From NCBI GenBank assembly GCA_013399115.1, contig VXAA01005282.1:71223-135222 (forward strand): 64,000 nt of DNA, written 5' to 3'. A program made the translations under genes and the position numbers. Numbering within the stretch: position 1 is the first letter of the stretch; each line of letters begins with the position of its first letter. A model generated the notes under the pieces. That model searched no databases. It was given only the letters and a program-made list of their open reading frames with translations, and was not told the origin of the DNA. Source of the stretch: Anseranas semipalmata. Taxonomy: Eukaryota; Chordata; Aves; Anseriformes; Anseranatidae. Shown here piece after piece: positions 12,501 to 24,312 of the stretch.

Positions 12501-12882
12501 AGGCTCACCCCCGGTGACGCGTCCATCCACTCCCCGCAAGAGCCGAGGCTGGCATCGGGAGACTCTGGTAAGAAGCTGTAGCGAATTTCCCCAGGGAATC
12601 ACCCTGGCGAATTACCGTGGGGACGGGCAGAAGGGAGCCGTGCTGGAGTCATGCTTCCCCGCAGCGTGCCCCAGGCCCCTGCGGCGGGGGCTAACCCCAG
12701 GGATGCCGCGTGCTGTCCCCGTCCCTGGGGCTGGCGTCAGGGCCCCACCGCGGGGACCACAGCTCCAGAGGCCTGGTTGGTATCGGCGCCTCCATGCCCT
12801 TACGCGAGAAAGACCCTGCTGGCATAGGAGCTTTCGAAGCCTTCTGCAGGATAAGGGCCAGGTGCCTTTAGCACCCCAGTAA
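12500..12882. promoter_or_regulatory. Orphan CpG-rich block (candidate CpG island)
   Basis: About 380 bases that are much richer in G+C and in CpG than the surrounding AT-rich DNA, with CpGs throughout (for example near 12,517-12,525, 12,658-12,690, 12,703-12,760 and 12,783-12,808). An open frame of 122 codons on the plus strand is probably a by-product of low stop density. A donor-like CTG|GTAAGA lies at 12,567/12,568. No known exon or domain is recognised. It could be an unannotated non-coding RNA promoter, a developmental CpG island, or GC-rich repeat debris attached to the LINE remnant that ends at its left edge. Confidence 0.5.
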
Positions 12883-13319
12883 ATGTTGCCGAGCTCCAGA
12901 GGTGCTGGAATAATACTAGCTTCATTTAAGAGAAAATGAGGGCTTCATGTGGGCTTGGATGCCTGACTGCGTAGCAAGTTTTAACAAAAAATGTCCATTT
13001 TTATAATGGAGAAAAATAACATTTTGTTATAACTAAGTTTCTGGGGATATCTGGTGACAAAACACCAAGTGCCCAGTATTTGCTGTATAACAAGCACACA
13101 TGGAACAGGATAAGGAAGTATCTGGGTGTTTTACATTATGCTTTTATGTATCATGCATTGAGCTTGCCTAAGAGCCAAACAGCATTTGATTTGTGCCTAG
13201 CAATAAATAGAAAAAGGATTGCCAATTAAGAATGTGGGGCAGCTATTTTTAACAAAATGTTTTTAAACTTTTGGCTAACTACGAGAGAAAGGCACTGCCA
13301 TCTGTTGGGGAAAAGCAGC

Positions 13320-13760
13320 CAGTTCAGGAAACCGCGCCGGGCACGTCGCTGCTTCGCCTCTGCTAGAACAAAAGCCCGTTCAAACTCAGTACGTGACAAG
13401 GCTGTTTTGGTGCAGGAGAAACTTTTGCTGATGAATAGAAAGGAGAGGTCAAACAATGTAGCTGCATTCAAAGCCGAACTGTGCTAGCCAGCAGCTAGTA
13501 GATGCGTTTAATGCCTTGGCACTCTTTCCCAGTTGCGGCTGCAGGTTCCCGCAGCCCAGACGCGGGGCACGGGGCTGAGCGAGGAGGACAGAAGAAGCCA
13601 CGGTGCTGTACATCCAGGAGGCTTCAGACTGCATCAGAAACGCAAATTCTCCTTCCTCGCCCTTTCGTGAGTCAGCACTTCCAATGTCAGGACTTCGCAC
13701 TCGGATTGAAACAAGCAGCAATCTTGCGTGGGAGGAAAATAAATCTGAGCTCCGTGAAGG
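13320..13760. promoter_or_regulatory. Second, weaker CpG-enriched block
   Basis: CpGs are again frequent (13,332-13,352, 13,556-13,585, 13,655-13,700) in about 440 bases of moderate GC content. The block starts roughly 0.45 kb after the orphan CpG-rich block. Open frames run on both strands, which points to composition and not coding. I see no TATA box or recognisable exon. Confidence 0.35.
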
Positions 13761-13779
13761 GATAAGCTGGCAGGCTTAG

Positions 13780-14520
13780 GTGGTCCGTCAATAATTGGGG
13801 CTTGCGTAGTTTTTACTCAGCATTTGCAGACTGTTAGTGATTTTGCTTTAAATAGGCAGCAGTTGAATGGTTGTAGCCAAATGCAGGTTTCGAGAGTTGC
13901 ACCGAAATCAAAATCCAATTTAACATTTAAATAAACAGCATGCATCTTATGAATTATTTACTTCCACCAACCTTTTTGGAGACATACAGACATTCTCACA
14001 CCCACACATGCACAGCAGCACAAACACACCTATGTGTATCAGCTGAGTGTTTCAGCTAATCGTGCTTTTCTGTATCTATTTAGCATCTTACTATTTTCAT
14101 TTACAGGTCAGGGTAGGGCAGTAGATATCAAATATGGACATTTTTTTGCCCAGTGAGGGACTGACACATCGGCTAGAATCACATTGATGGTTATTCAACA
14201 GAACTGCAGTAGCCGCTATTTTTGCTCCATTCCCACAGCAGCAATAAAACAGTAGCACAAAACAGAAAGTGACACACCAGATACATTGAACAGCAGCTGC
14301 CCTGAAAATCCAAGCAGCCCCCATGGACTGATTTGCCATTCGCAAATAGCTATTTTTTATTATTATTGTTATTTTTTGTATTAAGTGGCTGTAATTAAAG
14401 AAGAGGGGAAAAAAAGGGATCATACTAGCACTAAGAGCAAAGATTAGACAGCGAGACCAGAAATACATTTCCTCAGTTGAATAACTGTGCTTTGAGAGAT
14501 AGTATGCAGAGGAACACATC
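13780..14520. promoter_or_regulatory. Candidate conserved non-coding element
   Basis: Repeat-free sequence with many homeodomain-type words (caataattg near 13,788, gaattattta near 13,951, gtaattaaag near 14,391) and a run 'atttgccattcgcaaatagc' near 14,331. It follows the CpG-enriched block directly. A 140-codon minus-strand open frame here has no recognisable domain. Assignment as a regulatory element is inference from texture and from the likely PAX6-RCN1 setting; conservation was not tested. Confidence 0.25.
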
Positions 14521-15417
14521 AGTGAGGTGTTTTCTTTAAGAAAAGATTACCAGGAACAGCATGTGGACAGGCTCATGCTTCACTATCCAGGTCTTGCCTG
14601 ATTGGCACAAAATTCATTTTTAATTCTATATCAAAGCAAGTAGTTGTATATAAAAGCCACATAAATGGCTAAAGCATACATCAAATGTGTCCTTGGGCAA
14701 GCTTAACATGTAGACAAGCTTTTGGAAAAGAATTTTTAAAAGGGATAAATAGATTTTGAACTAAGCCAGAAAGACTTATTTTCATGGTGTTCCATGCTGC
14801 CCTGTTTTAAGTATTGCACACTGTAAGGTATGAAATGAAAAAAGCACTTCTCTGGTACGAAAGGAGAGAGGGACTTGAAAGAACCACTTGCAGAAGTACT
14901 CTTCTACCTGCAAGAAGTGCACTCTGATTTTTTTTCCAGCTGAACTCTGTAAGTGTGTAAGTTCAACCAAACAGAATATTAATCTTTGATGAAGTGAACC
15001 TAAAATTGTATAGGCTTGGATTGCAATCATAATCATATTGTATTCAAATGCCAGGGCTCCTTTCTGAATAAATGCACTTAAAGTACTCAGTAGAACAATA
15101 GTCCACGGGGAGACAACTAAACAACATTTCAGACTCAAGATGATATACCGGCCAACCAGAACCAGAATTGGAGCTAAAAATATTCAGTGACCCTATCACT
15201 GCATAGGGTGTGATACTAGTCTTTTTTCATAACATATGTTCACAGATATGTCATCGTCATCTGTTGTGAGACTAGAGGCAAATAAAGTCTTGCAAATTTT
15301 CCTAGTTTTTTTACATCTCTGCTTGTTCCAGAGGTAATATTAACTACTTGCCTTTTATTCACCATGTCTGGCATGTTCGAGTGATTCTCAGTCATGGTAA
15401 GCTCTTGTACCCTCAGT

Positions 15418-15452
15418 ATTTATATATATATATATTTTTTTTTTTTTTTTAA
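15418..15452. repeat. (TA)n followed by poly-T
   Basis: An alternating TA tract runs directly into about 16 T. It is a simple-sequence repeat with no sign of a target-site duplication. Confidence 0.9.
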
Positions 15453-16094
15453 TAGGAGATTTAAAGATTTTTTTATTATATTTATTATATTTATTTCTTC
15501 TGACTTAGGAAAGACAGGAATCCCTTTATATATTACTGCACACACCCTCAACAGTTTAAGACTCAAGTCTTCCTTTTATTTAATTTCAACAAACAAAACA
15601 GCCTTATTTGACACTGGATAAATATGTGACTCCCAGCTGAGCAAAGCTCAGCTAAAAGGCCTCTCCCCAATACTTTGGGCCAGGTGACCTGGAAACACTT
15701 CCCAGCTCCTGTGACTGTTCTGTCTGTGTGTCAGGATGAGTCCCAAGTCTTTTTTGCCCCAAGCTCAGGAATTCTCAGTACAGAAAATTCATTTCCAAAA
15801 TGTCAGAGCAAGTGAGTATTAACTAGCACTAGTGGCTGGTACCCACTGCTAAAATTCTTTCATCATATCCAATAAACCACTTTTTTGCTCAAATTTATTA
15901 TTCTATTTAGTCAGGCCCAGATCAGCAAGAGAGATAAATATGTGCAGAACATGACATCTCAGTGGGATGATCCAAGTGAATAAAGACAGAATTGTATTAA
16001 AAAAGTGTACTGTCAATGTTCACAATAGGTCAAACTCATCCACTAGGTAAATTCCATTTACCTTAGGGATGCTATACCAAATTTGCAGATTTTA

Positions 16095-16165
16095 AGGCTA
16101 TGAGTTAGTTTCCCTGATGCTGATGGGAATTTTATCCTCAGTCAAGGAAGAGTCTGGGCCTGAAG
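16095..16165. repeat. Ancient amniote repeat fragment (gatgggaatttt type)
   Basis: 'gatgctgatgggaattttat', then 'cctcagtcaaggaagagtct', then 'gggcctga' resembles the widespread amniote block 'caatgggaattttgcctgag' followed by 'taaggactgcaggatcgggc'. It is short and decayed, and recognised by eye only. Confidence 0.4.
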
Positions 16166-18570
16166 GAGCCTGGAGAAGCCAATAATCACTAGCAGGTGAT
16201 GAGTGTCTGTGCTGAATGATCCCATTTAAAATCCTGCCAGGCATCTATTTGCCTCTTCAGCTCCCTAGTTACTTTTGTGTATCTGGCCTTTGTTATTTGG
16301 AGAGTCTTTGGTTTACTCCTCTTTCTATAGTCTTTTGTCTTTGAAGGGTTGATTTATTACTATCTGATATGAGGTACATAATCCAGCAAAATTGCCTTGC
16401 CTGAACAGTTTATAGTTCTACTCAAGATTTATGTTTTGTCCATCCTTCTAAGGAAAGTACTTGCTTTTTCTTCTTTAAGATTTTAAATGTTGCCTATCCA
16501 GAAATAAAACCCTTTTTTTAGGAAAGGAAATTAACCTAAAATCTGAATCGCTGTAAACTCTGAGATGGCTCAATTTAGGAGGTGTGTTTTGTAACATAAA
16601 ACCATACACAAGTTTCCTGCCATCCATGTTCCCTTGTGTATTTTTCCTAATGCACTCTGATTGTTCCTCCCCAGCTCCTCAGAACTTCTTCACCTTCTGC
16701 ACAGACTTCCCCTTCCTTTTTGTTGCCTCACCTTGTTTAAAACACTGAGGCCAACACAATTTTCATTGGTCTAACCCTGTCACTCACTCCCTCTTGAATC
16801 TCTGTGATCCTTTATCTTCCACTGCCGGGGATGAGGGTTTTACCTTCAGCCCATGCACAATTGTCTCCTCAATCGTTTAATCTCTCACCCATCATCTTCC
16901 ACTCATCCCTGGTGATAGACAGACATCTCATCCCCAATTGATCCACCTCATCTGTGGTGACAGATCCCAAAGTCCCACTTTTCCTCTCTTTGCTCCCAAA
17001 TGTGCGTTCTGCATTAAAATCCCCATGAAGGCAAATGTGAAAGCTCCTGTAACAACAGATCGTTTCTGATGAAATGATGAATGCTGCAGTTTAACCTAAA
17101 TAGTTATTTTGCTTATCGGTAAATGGTTCTATGGCACTTTGTAGGTTGCACGTGCAATACAGAAAGGGAAGGTCCTGAGAAACAGTAGCTTTAGGCCTAC
17201 TTGTGAATCTCCCACTTGTGGAATTGCATGGGGGAAACTATGAGCAATTCTGTAGCTGAGAGAGCTGTAAGGCAGGAAACTCCAACCAATGACATATCAC
17301 CTCCTTCCAAAACTGCACAGCACCTAAACCGAGCCTATGTTACCCCTGTTAGGAGCCATCAGTCTGCTGGAGAGTTGTAACCCCTTCACAGCACCATTGC
17401 ACCACGGAGTGGCAGCAAGAACAGAACATGGTCCTCTAGATCTGAATGCTCAGTGAATCAACGGGGATATGAAGAGAGGAAAGTGGACACGGCCTGTTTT
17501 TTTCTTCTGCAGAAGTTCTAGTCCCAGCTGTTGGTCCAAAAGTATTTTGTTTTGGAAGACAGTCACATTGTTACTTTAAGAATTGAATCTAAAATAATCT
17601 TCAACAGCCTCCACTTTGTGGATACAGTCATAAGCAAATACAGAAAGAAGGCCAAACATGCAGTCTTCACACCAATAAAACTCACATTCAAAGTGAGAAC
17701 ACTGTGGAAATTAAAAGGCTCTGAAAAATCAGGTGACCTTGATATGGACCCCGTGAATCACCTATATAGCTATGCTTCTCTTGCCTCAGCAGCTTTTCTT
17801 CAAAGGTGTCAGAAGTTCTGCAGCCTCTACGTGCTTCAGCACCAGGCACAGATTCTTGATGTCTTTTAATGATCAGCACATTAAGTTTGATGCTATTGAC
17901 CTCTGCAACAGTGCTTACTTTGCACAAAATTTGATAATATTAAACATTTTTAAGAGTTTTTTTTGTTTCATTTCAAAGCAAGTATTTCTGATTAAGACAG
18001 TCAGTTCAATTCCTATCTCAGTTGCATTTAAACCCTTTAAAGGTTCATAATAATCTTCTATTTTTATACTTAAGAAAAAGTGATGAATAACATTAGGTGT
18101 GTAAGCAAATATTCTTAAACCCAGAACACAATCAAGTGTGGCCAGGTAGGCTTTACTGCTCTCAGCTAAGCTACATATGGGATTTCTGGTGTGATCATTC
18201 ACATTTATGATGACTGTCAATCCAACATCTGCTTTTCCCATAATGGACTGTCAATATTTCAAATCAACAACTGAAATCCAGATGTGTTTGTCATGAACTC
18301 TATGCATTATTCCTGAAATGATTAGTCTTTAAAAACAAAATTAAAGATGTACTCATGCTTGCAACAGTGTCCTGAAATGTTCCCAGTGCACAGCAGAGCT
18401 TTTGTTGGAGAATCCAGCCACCTGGATCCAAATTCCCTAACACCTTGGGCAAGAGGCACGTGCAGATGGGACTCCCTCCCTTCTCAGTACAACAGCTGGA
18501 AGTACAAGACAAACCATCATCACATTTGACACCATTATTATCCTAATTTCTAATTTAATTCTCCTGTACT

Positions 18571-18597
18571 AAAAACAAAGCAAAACAAAACAAAACC
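18571..18597. repeat. A-rich (AAAAC)n microsatellite
   Basis: Short tandem 'caaaa' units. Simple repeat. Confidence 0.85.
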
Positions 18598-19996
18598 TCT
18601 TACTATACAGTCTCCCCTCTAAAAATAGTGTAACACTTTATATATGGTCAAAAATTCAACAAAAGCCATACAGACTTTTTTTCCAACTCTCTCTACACAG
18701 CTGGATAATTTTAAAAAGAACACAGTTTATACAAGCAGTACACATGTGATCAGCCATGCTTTATCAATTACCCTGACCCTGCATATATGTCCCCTTTTTA
18801 CTGTTCAAGTTAGGGATTCCTGCCCTGGTCACTGGATTCCCCTACCTTCCCTCCTGTGGAGGGAGTAAACAGATGAGAAAGAACATGTGGGGAGCAGAGG
18901 AGGCAGGATTGGCTATGGAGCACATCACATAACCTGAGGGTACTGGGGAACAGCTATGAGAATTTTTCAGACTAACTTTATGACGACCCTGGGGTTAGCC
19001 TAAATACTAAACATGGGAAATTTCACATACATCTGAGACTTTAACACCCCCCACAAAATAGTGGCATATTTCTAGTTATGATACAGAAAAATTGCTGGTA
19101 AGGCTGAACTCATCAGAACTTCTAAAGATCAGTTGCTAGCTTTTCTTCCTTGTTTCATCCTTCCGTCGAGCCTGGATACTACCTGGTGCTATGGATGGAG
19201 TTCATGTGCACACATGTGAAAGCCACACATCCAGCTGCTCACTTGCACATGGACTCAAACACAGATACCCGGACACTGACAACCCAGCTCATACCAAAGT
19301 CCTCAACTTCCACGAGAAAATACATGTCTATGGATTTGACCAGGTCCACCTGGAGTTTAAAGTATTGCTACTTTCAAAGGAGTACGGAGGAGTGCTCATT
19401 CCTGTGTGTATCACAAAGCACGCAGAACTGCTCTCTGTCTACCATTAGTGCAGCCCAATGTGGCTTTCAAACTCCCTGTGACATGACGGGGAGGCACAGG
19501 AGTGTGCACAGCTACACAGCATCTCTGCCCCAGTCACCAGGGGAGCTGCGCACAGCCTGCTCAGGTCTGCAGATAAAGGTGTACCCAGAGGACGGAGAAT
19601 GGACTCATTCTTACCATAGCTACACTTCAAAACTATACCACAGGGCTTGAAAACACAGCACTGAGCAGGGTAAAAAGACAGGAAAGAGATACAGGGAAGC
19701 TCACCTTAGCCAGGGGGCCTTACATGTACCAGTCTGGGTCACAAATTCAGTTTTTCTTCCTAATTTCTGCACATTAACACATTTATTAGATAACCCAGTT
19801 CAGACATAAGTAACTTCAGTAGCATGTTCCTTCTTTTTTAAAAGGTACATGGCACTTCCTATATTCTAAGGAGAACTTTTATTTTTAGATAACAGCTTAA
19901 GTAAAATGCTTTTAAGAAAACAGCTACAATTAACCAGGAGTATTCTGACCAAAAAAGAAAAAAATTGCTGGAAAACACTGATTCATGGAACCCTGT

Positions 19997-20029
19997 CCTT
20001 TTCTTTTTTCTTTCTTTTTTTTTTTTTTT
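19997..20029. repeat. Pyrimidine/poly-T tract
   Basis: A T-rich tract with a few C, ending in 15 T. Simple low-complexity sequence. Confidence 0.9.
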
Positions 20030-21143
20030 GGTAGCGAGAAGGTCAGAAAAATATTTTTAAGAGCTCTAACAGAATTTTCTGAAAAAAAGCTATAGAAAAT
20101 AAAGACATTTCTGTATTCACCCGAGACAATGGAGACCCAGATTCAACGTGGAGCTTTATCTGATTTGATTTTGGCCTCAGCACATCCCAGGTGAATTCCC
20201 TGACCAACTGCATGCATCTCAGCCTCTGGTACTGGCCTGGGGAATTTATGGTAGGACAATGGCAGGAGTGGGACCCCAATCTGCAGAAAAGAGAAAGAGA
20301 AACGGGTGCAAAAAGAAAATTTTCCAAATTAAAAGAAAAAAAAAATCTCATTTTACACCATGTCATTCAGAAACTGCTCTAAAACAGTAGATGCTCAGTT
20401 CCTCTACTTTAAAAACAGGAAAAACAGAATTTCTTCTCTCAGGTCTGAAATCCCCATTTTCAGTGATAAATACGCTTTAACCATCCTCTCGAACAAAATG
20501 TATGGATCATCAAATCCTAATATCCCTAAGTCTGAGGAAAACTCCCAGTGACTTTATTAAGAGTTTTGTCTTGATGAATAGAGATTTTGGAGTTCAGGAG
20601 GTGGCCCTGAAATTTCAGGGTCAGATCTCTTCAGTAGCCCAAGTGAACACAAAACAACCAAGCTCAAAGGAATCACACAGGACTCTGAAATTCTTCTCCT
20701 CCCCCTAAGGCATCACACAGCAATGTACAAGTTGCAAATGTGATGTGCGATTTGCCTTCTATTCGCCAAGATTTGGATTCCTTTTCTGACCCAAACTATT
20801 GTGCTATCACACTGAATGCCACCGTAGTCTCAGTAAATGCCGTAAGATGCTACAAGTCTATCGTTTCTCAGATTCTTCATTTCCCACGCTGCTTAGATTT
20901 ACTTGTCACTATTTTCCTGCTTGATAACTGCGGGGATGAGAATATTAGGAGTGGCAGTCTAATCAGCGGCCACTCTGGGCATTCAACCTGTCAGAGCTGA
21001 AAACTCATGAATGAGCTGCAGTGGGTCAGTGATATGCTAACGCATCAACCAGAGCAGGACGTTCCTCTACACCAGGGCTCTTATTTATCACATACCCAAG
21101 AGAGAAACGGAAGCCATAGAATCAACATCTCCCACTCCCCGTT

Positions 21144-21236
21144 AAAAAAAAAAAAAAAGACAACAAAACAAAACAAAACAAAACAACAAGCACAAACATA
21201 ACCCAAAAACAAACAAACAAACAAATAAAAACAAGC
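21144..21236. repeat. Long A-rich microsatellite: poly-A, (AAAAC)n, (AAAC)n
   Basis: Fifteen A are followed by tandem aaaac units and then aaac units over about 90 bases. It resembles a degenerate poly-A tail grown into a microsatellite, but I could not recognise a retroelement body to its left (21,000-21,143). Confidence 0.9.
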
Positions 21237-21544
21237 AAGGATCAAAAATCACACAATACAGATCTAAGTCTTTTTTCATCTTGGTGAAAATATAACAAAA
21301 TTGTACTTGCCCTTTAGCCCCAGTACCAGGCAGGTATTGAACTAAAGATGATCTTTTTGGCAAAGTCTTATCAAAGATCTCACTTGACCCTTTCTCACAT
21401 AGTGGATCCAAATATGAGATGAGCACAAATTCTTATAAATTTCATCAACAGCTATTTAAACATATATGTATAACAAAACCCACAAGTACAAGTAAATGAA
21501 TCCAAATGTTCACGTTGCTCAATTAAAGCTCAGCCAGAGATGGG

Positions 21545-21665
21545 CCTGGGCAGCTATGGCCCCAGTTCAACAAACCACTTAAGCATACGCTTAAAACAGG
21601 CTCTGGATCAATTCCCAGTAAGGATTAATGCATATTCGTAAATGCTTTGCTCCTTCAGAGCTCAC
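21545..21665. repeat. Ancient palindromic amniote repeat (cacttaagcatgtgcttaa type)
   Basis: 'cagttcaacaaaccacttaa' then 'gcatacgcttaaaac', ending with 'taaatgctttgctcc', matches the well-known amniote sequence 'cagcaaagcacttaagcatg' then 'tgcttaa' and its inverted end 'gtgctttgctg'. The two ends are inverted copies of each other, as in an old non-autonomous palindromic element. The family name is not assigned. Confidence 0.55.
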
Positions 21666-22689
21666 AGAATTAAACACCCCTGGAAAAGCCTTAAAAAGTA
21701 AAAGCACAATTTTGGTTGCTTGTTTTTAAATTAGTGTAAGCCAAACTGAATATTCTAGACTCAGCAAACTCTCAACAGACAAATGTTTATTTTCATTCTA
21801 TAGCACCTTGTGCAATGAAATTAAAATTTAAGAATGTAGTACAGGGCAGCCAGAGGGAAAGATGACGACAGAAAGGTGGAGGTTAATGCAGAAGGACTGT
21901 CTGAGCTTTCCAAGTACATTATAATAGAAAGCACATGAATACGGTGGCTAAGCCGGTAAATAATGATAAATCAATCTACTGCTACTTCTGTGGCTCTGCA
22001 AGATGCACATGTCCTGACACTCCTGTTTATGTATTAAATTGAGAATGTGAATTGATACAAAGTGAAATGTTTTCTTTCCCTCGAGCTGCTTTTGAGCCTA
22101 GATGGACTGATGTTCACACTCTTTTTTTTTTTCCTTTGGTTAACCAAAGAAATAAATTCTCGATTAGATCCACATTATTCATGTTTTGCAGAGCATTTTT
22201 TGCCTACACATACAAGTCCTGCTGGGGTAAGCCAGCAGAGACCTATTGACTTAGTGTCGTAGCAAATTACATGGCCCTATAGTCAGATGAAATATTAACT
22301 CAAGGGACTGATATTTTCACTGGATCAAAGACTGACTAATGAGAAACAGAATACTGGTTTTCAAAGAGGGTTTAAAAGTTAGAACAAAACACAGATCACT
22401 TAATATACTGCAAAAGTTGCTATAACTTCCTGACAAGTTAGCTTGCCTACAAACCTCTTACCCCTGATTTATTAACATTAGATGCTGTGCCAAGTTCATG
22501 TCATAAAGGATAGATGCTGTGTGCCCACGCTCTGCTTGGAACTGCATAAACATGATCATCAACTAGATTTGACATCATAATCAAAACAATGAAAATAAGT
22601 TAAAGGTGGCAGGCAATATCTGAGAAACTGTATTAAGAAACTCTGTCTACATTAAGAAAAATAACATTTGTCTCAAGTGATGGAAGGAA

Positions 22690-22875
22690 GGACCTGTTTT
22701 TTAAAGGAATTCAGGTGCTTAAAGAAGCAGATGGGTGCACAGTGGGATTTTTAGAAGCTCATAGATGGCAACTCCCACTGAAATCACTGTGTATTAGGCA
22801 GCTAGATATTTTGGAAAATTCACATTACCTGCATCTTTAAGCACCTAAATACCTTTAAATATTTGGCCCAAAGAC
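22690..22875. repeat. Ancient palindromic amniote repeat (ggcacctaaata type)
   Basis: The left end 'ttcaggtgcttaaa' and the right end 'ctttaagcacctaaatacct' followed by 'ttaaatatttggccc' are inverted copies. The centre 'ggcaactcccactgaaatca' matches the familiar amniote core close to 'agctcccattgacttcaatg'. 'gggatttttagaagc' and 'ttttggaaaattcac' occupy the matching inner positions. This is a good match to a repeat class frequent in turtles, crocodilians and birds, and old enough to predate birds. Confidence 0.6.
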
Positions 22876-24234
22876 AGCTTACTGTAATGTCATAGGAAAC
22901 AGAATAGTCCCTGCTCAAGGGAAAATAGTTTATTCTATGGGCAATTAATTTTCAAGCAAGAGAAATCTATACAAGCAAATTGTGAGAAAAATAAGGCCAG
23001 AACTCCTGAGCTATGACTTCTGAATAGCATTTTGTAATTGAAAGAAGAGATATACACAAAGAGATCTTGAGCATATTTTGGCAAGATTACAATAGAGATG
23101 ATACTGGTACAGATTAGGTGCTCACTTTAAACTGGAGCACATCCGGAATGCATGGGCCTTGCTCCCACAGAAAAGGAAAAGATAAATGTGGTACCTCAGT
23201 GTTTGTGAAGGGAGGCAGGGGCTGGTAAGTGTGAGGGCTACAGGAGGGACACACACCCTGCAGAGAAGGCAGGCAAACAGACGTAGGTGTCATTTGTCTC
23301 TCTGGTCCGGGAGAAAAACATCAGCAGTCGCAGTTTCCATCCTGAGGATGCTCAGGAATTTCTGAACCTGTAAGATTTTTAGGGACATTTATCTAGATCC
23401 TTGTGAAGGGAAGGCGGCACTCCAGGTGCCACGGAGGTGAGACGCTGCATCCAAACTGGCTCACTAGCATTTTGGCATTTAGTTTTCTAATTCCACTGGT
23501 CCAAATGCAAACTGGGGAGGCCTATGAAAGCAAATCCCGTACAAATACTTTGACTCCTACTTCAGCAGTAGGAGACACAAGTAAAGAAGGCCATCTACAG
23601 CCTGGCTTATATCCAGCCCTTGCGCTCTTAGCCTGAGGTCCAGGCAATCCAACACGTTTCTTGGCCTACCTTTTACAGAAGATCAAAATAACAGTTTTGG
23701 TTTTGCACTGTGCCACCTTTCAGTGGCAGAATAGGATTTCTCCTGTAACACCAATCTGTATATCCCATCCAAATCACTTCATTTAATATGAAAAAAAACA
23801 AGCAGTGACAGAACAGGGCCCTGAGTGTAAGGCTCCCGGCATAATGCAGCCACAAGAATTTAACAAGTTGGATTTACTTAACTGGTCACTAAGTGTTAGC
23901 ATTGCTTTAAAGACATATGGCTGAAAGTGTTTCTGTGGCCGTAAAGAAACAGAATTGAGAGAGCAGAGAAAATGCCTGGCAAGCAAACTCTCTCTCTTTT
24001 GTTTAATAGCTCTCTTCAGACTTGTAAGCCTAGAAAAAGCTTCATTAAAGTTAATGGACAAATCTTCCAGGAAAAAAATTAAGTACTTAAATGTTACTGG
24101 TTTTGGTCTGAGCATGCAAAATTTCTCCTCTTTGCTGGGCTCACCCCAAGATAGCAATCTTCAGGCAGAATTACAAAAATATTGACAGCTTTCAGGCTGG
24201 CTTTATATCCCAGACCTGATGAGTGACTGGCAGA

Positions 24235-24312
24235 GCTCACGGGCCAGGTTCACAAGCCCTGTAAGTGGGCACAGCTCCACTGAAGTCGGTGGGAGACCTG
24301 CACACATTACAG
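24235..24312. repeat. Ancient amniote repeat fragment
   Basis: 'gggccaggttcacaagccct' followed by 'cagctccactgaagtcggtg' and 'ggagacctgcac' resembles the amniote core 'cagctccattgaagtcaatg' with a flanking 'gggccaggttc'. Decayed; recognised by eye. Confidence 0.4.

Noticed and set aside
12514..12882. 122-codon open frame in the orphan CpG island
   Set aside because: GC-rich DNA is poor in stop codons. The translation is Arg/Pro-rich, with no known domain.
14097..14519. 140-codon minus-strand open frame with hydrophobic stretches
   Set aside because: The hydrophobic runs come from A/T-rich low-complexity DNA (tattattattgttatttttt). No family resemblance.
15635..15653. Hairpin agctgagc-aaa-gctcagct
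   Set aside because: Perfect 8-bp arms with a short loop are expected roughly nine times by chance in this window.
19150..19650. 166-codon plus-strand open frame
   Set aside because: No motif recognised. About one such frame is expected by chance in this length of DNA.
21144..21236. Poly-A/(AAAAC)n tract as the tail of a processed pseudogene
   Set aside because: I could not recognise any coding or UTR-like body to the left, nor a target-site duplication.
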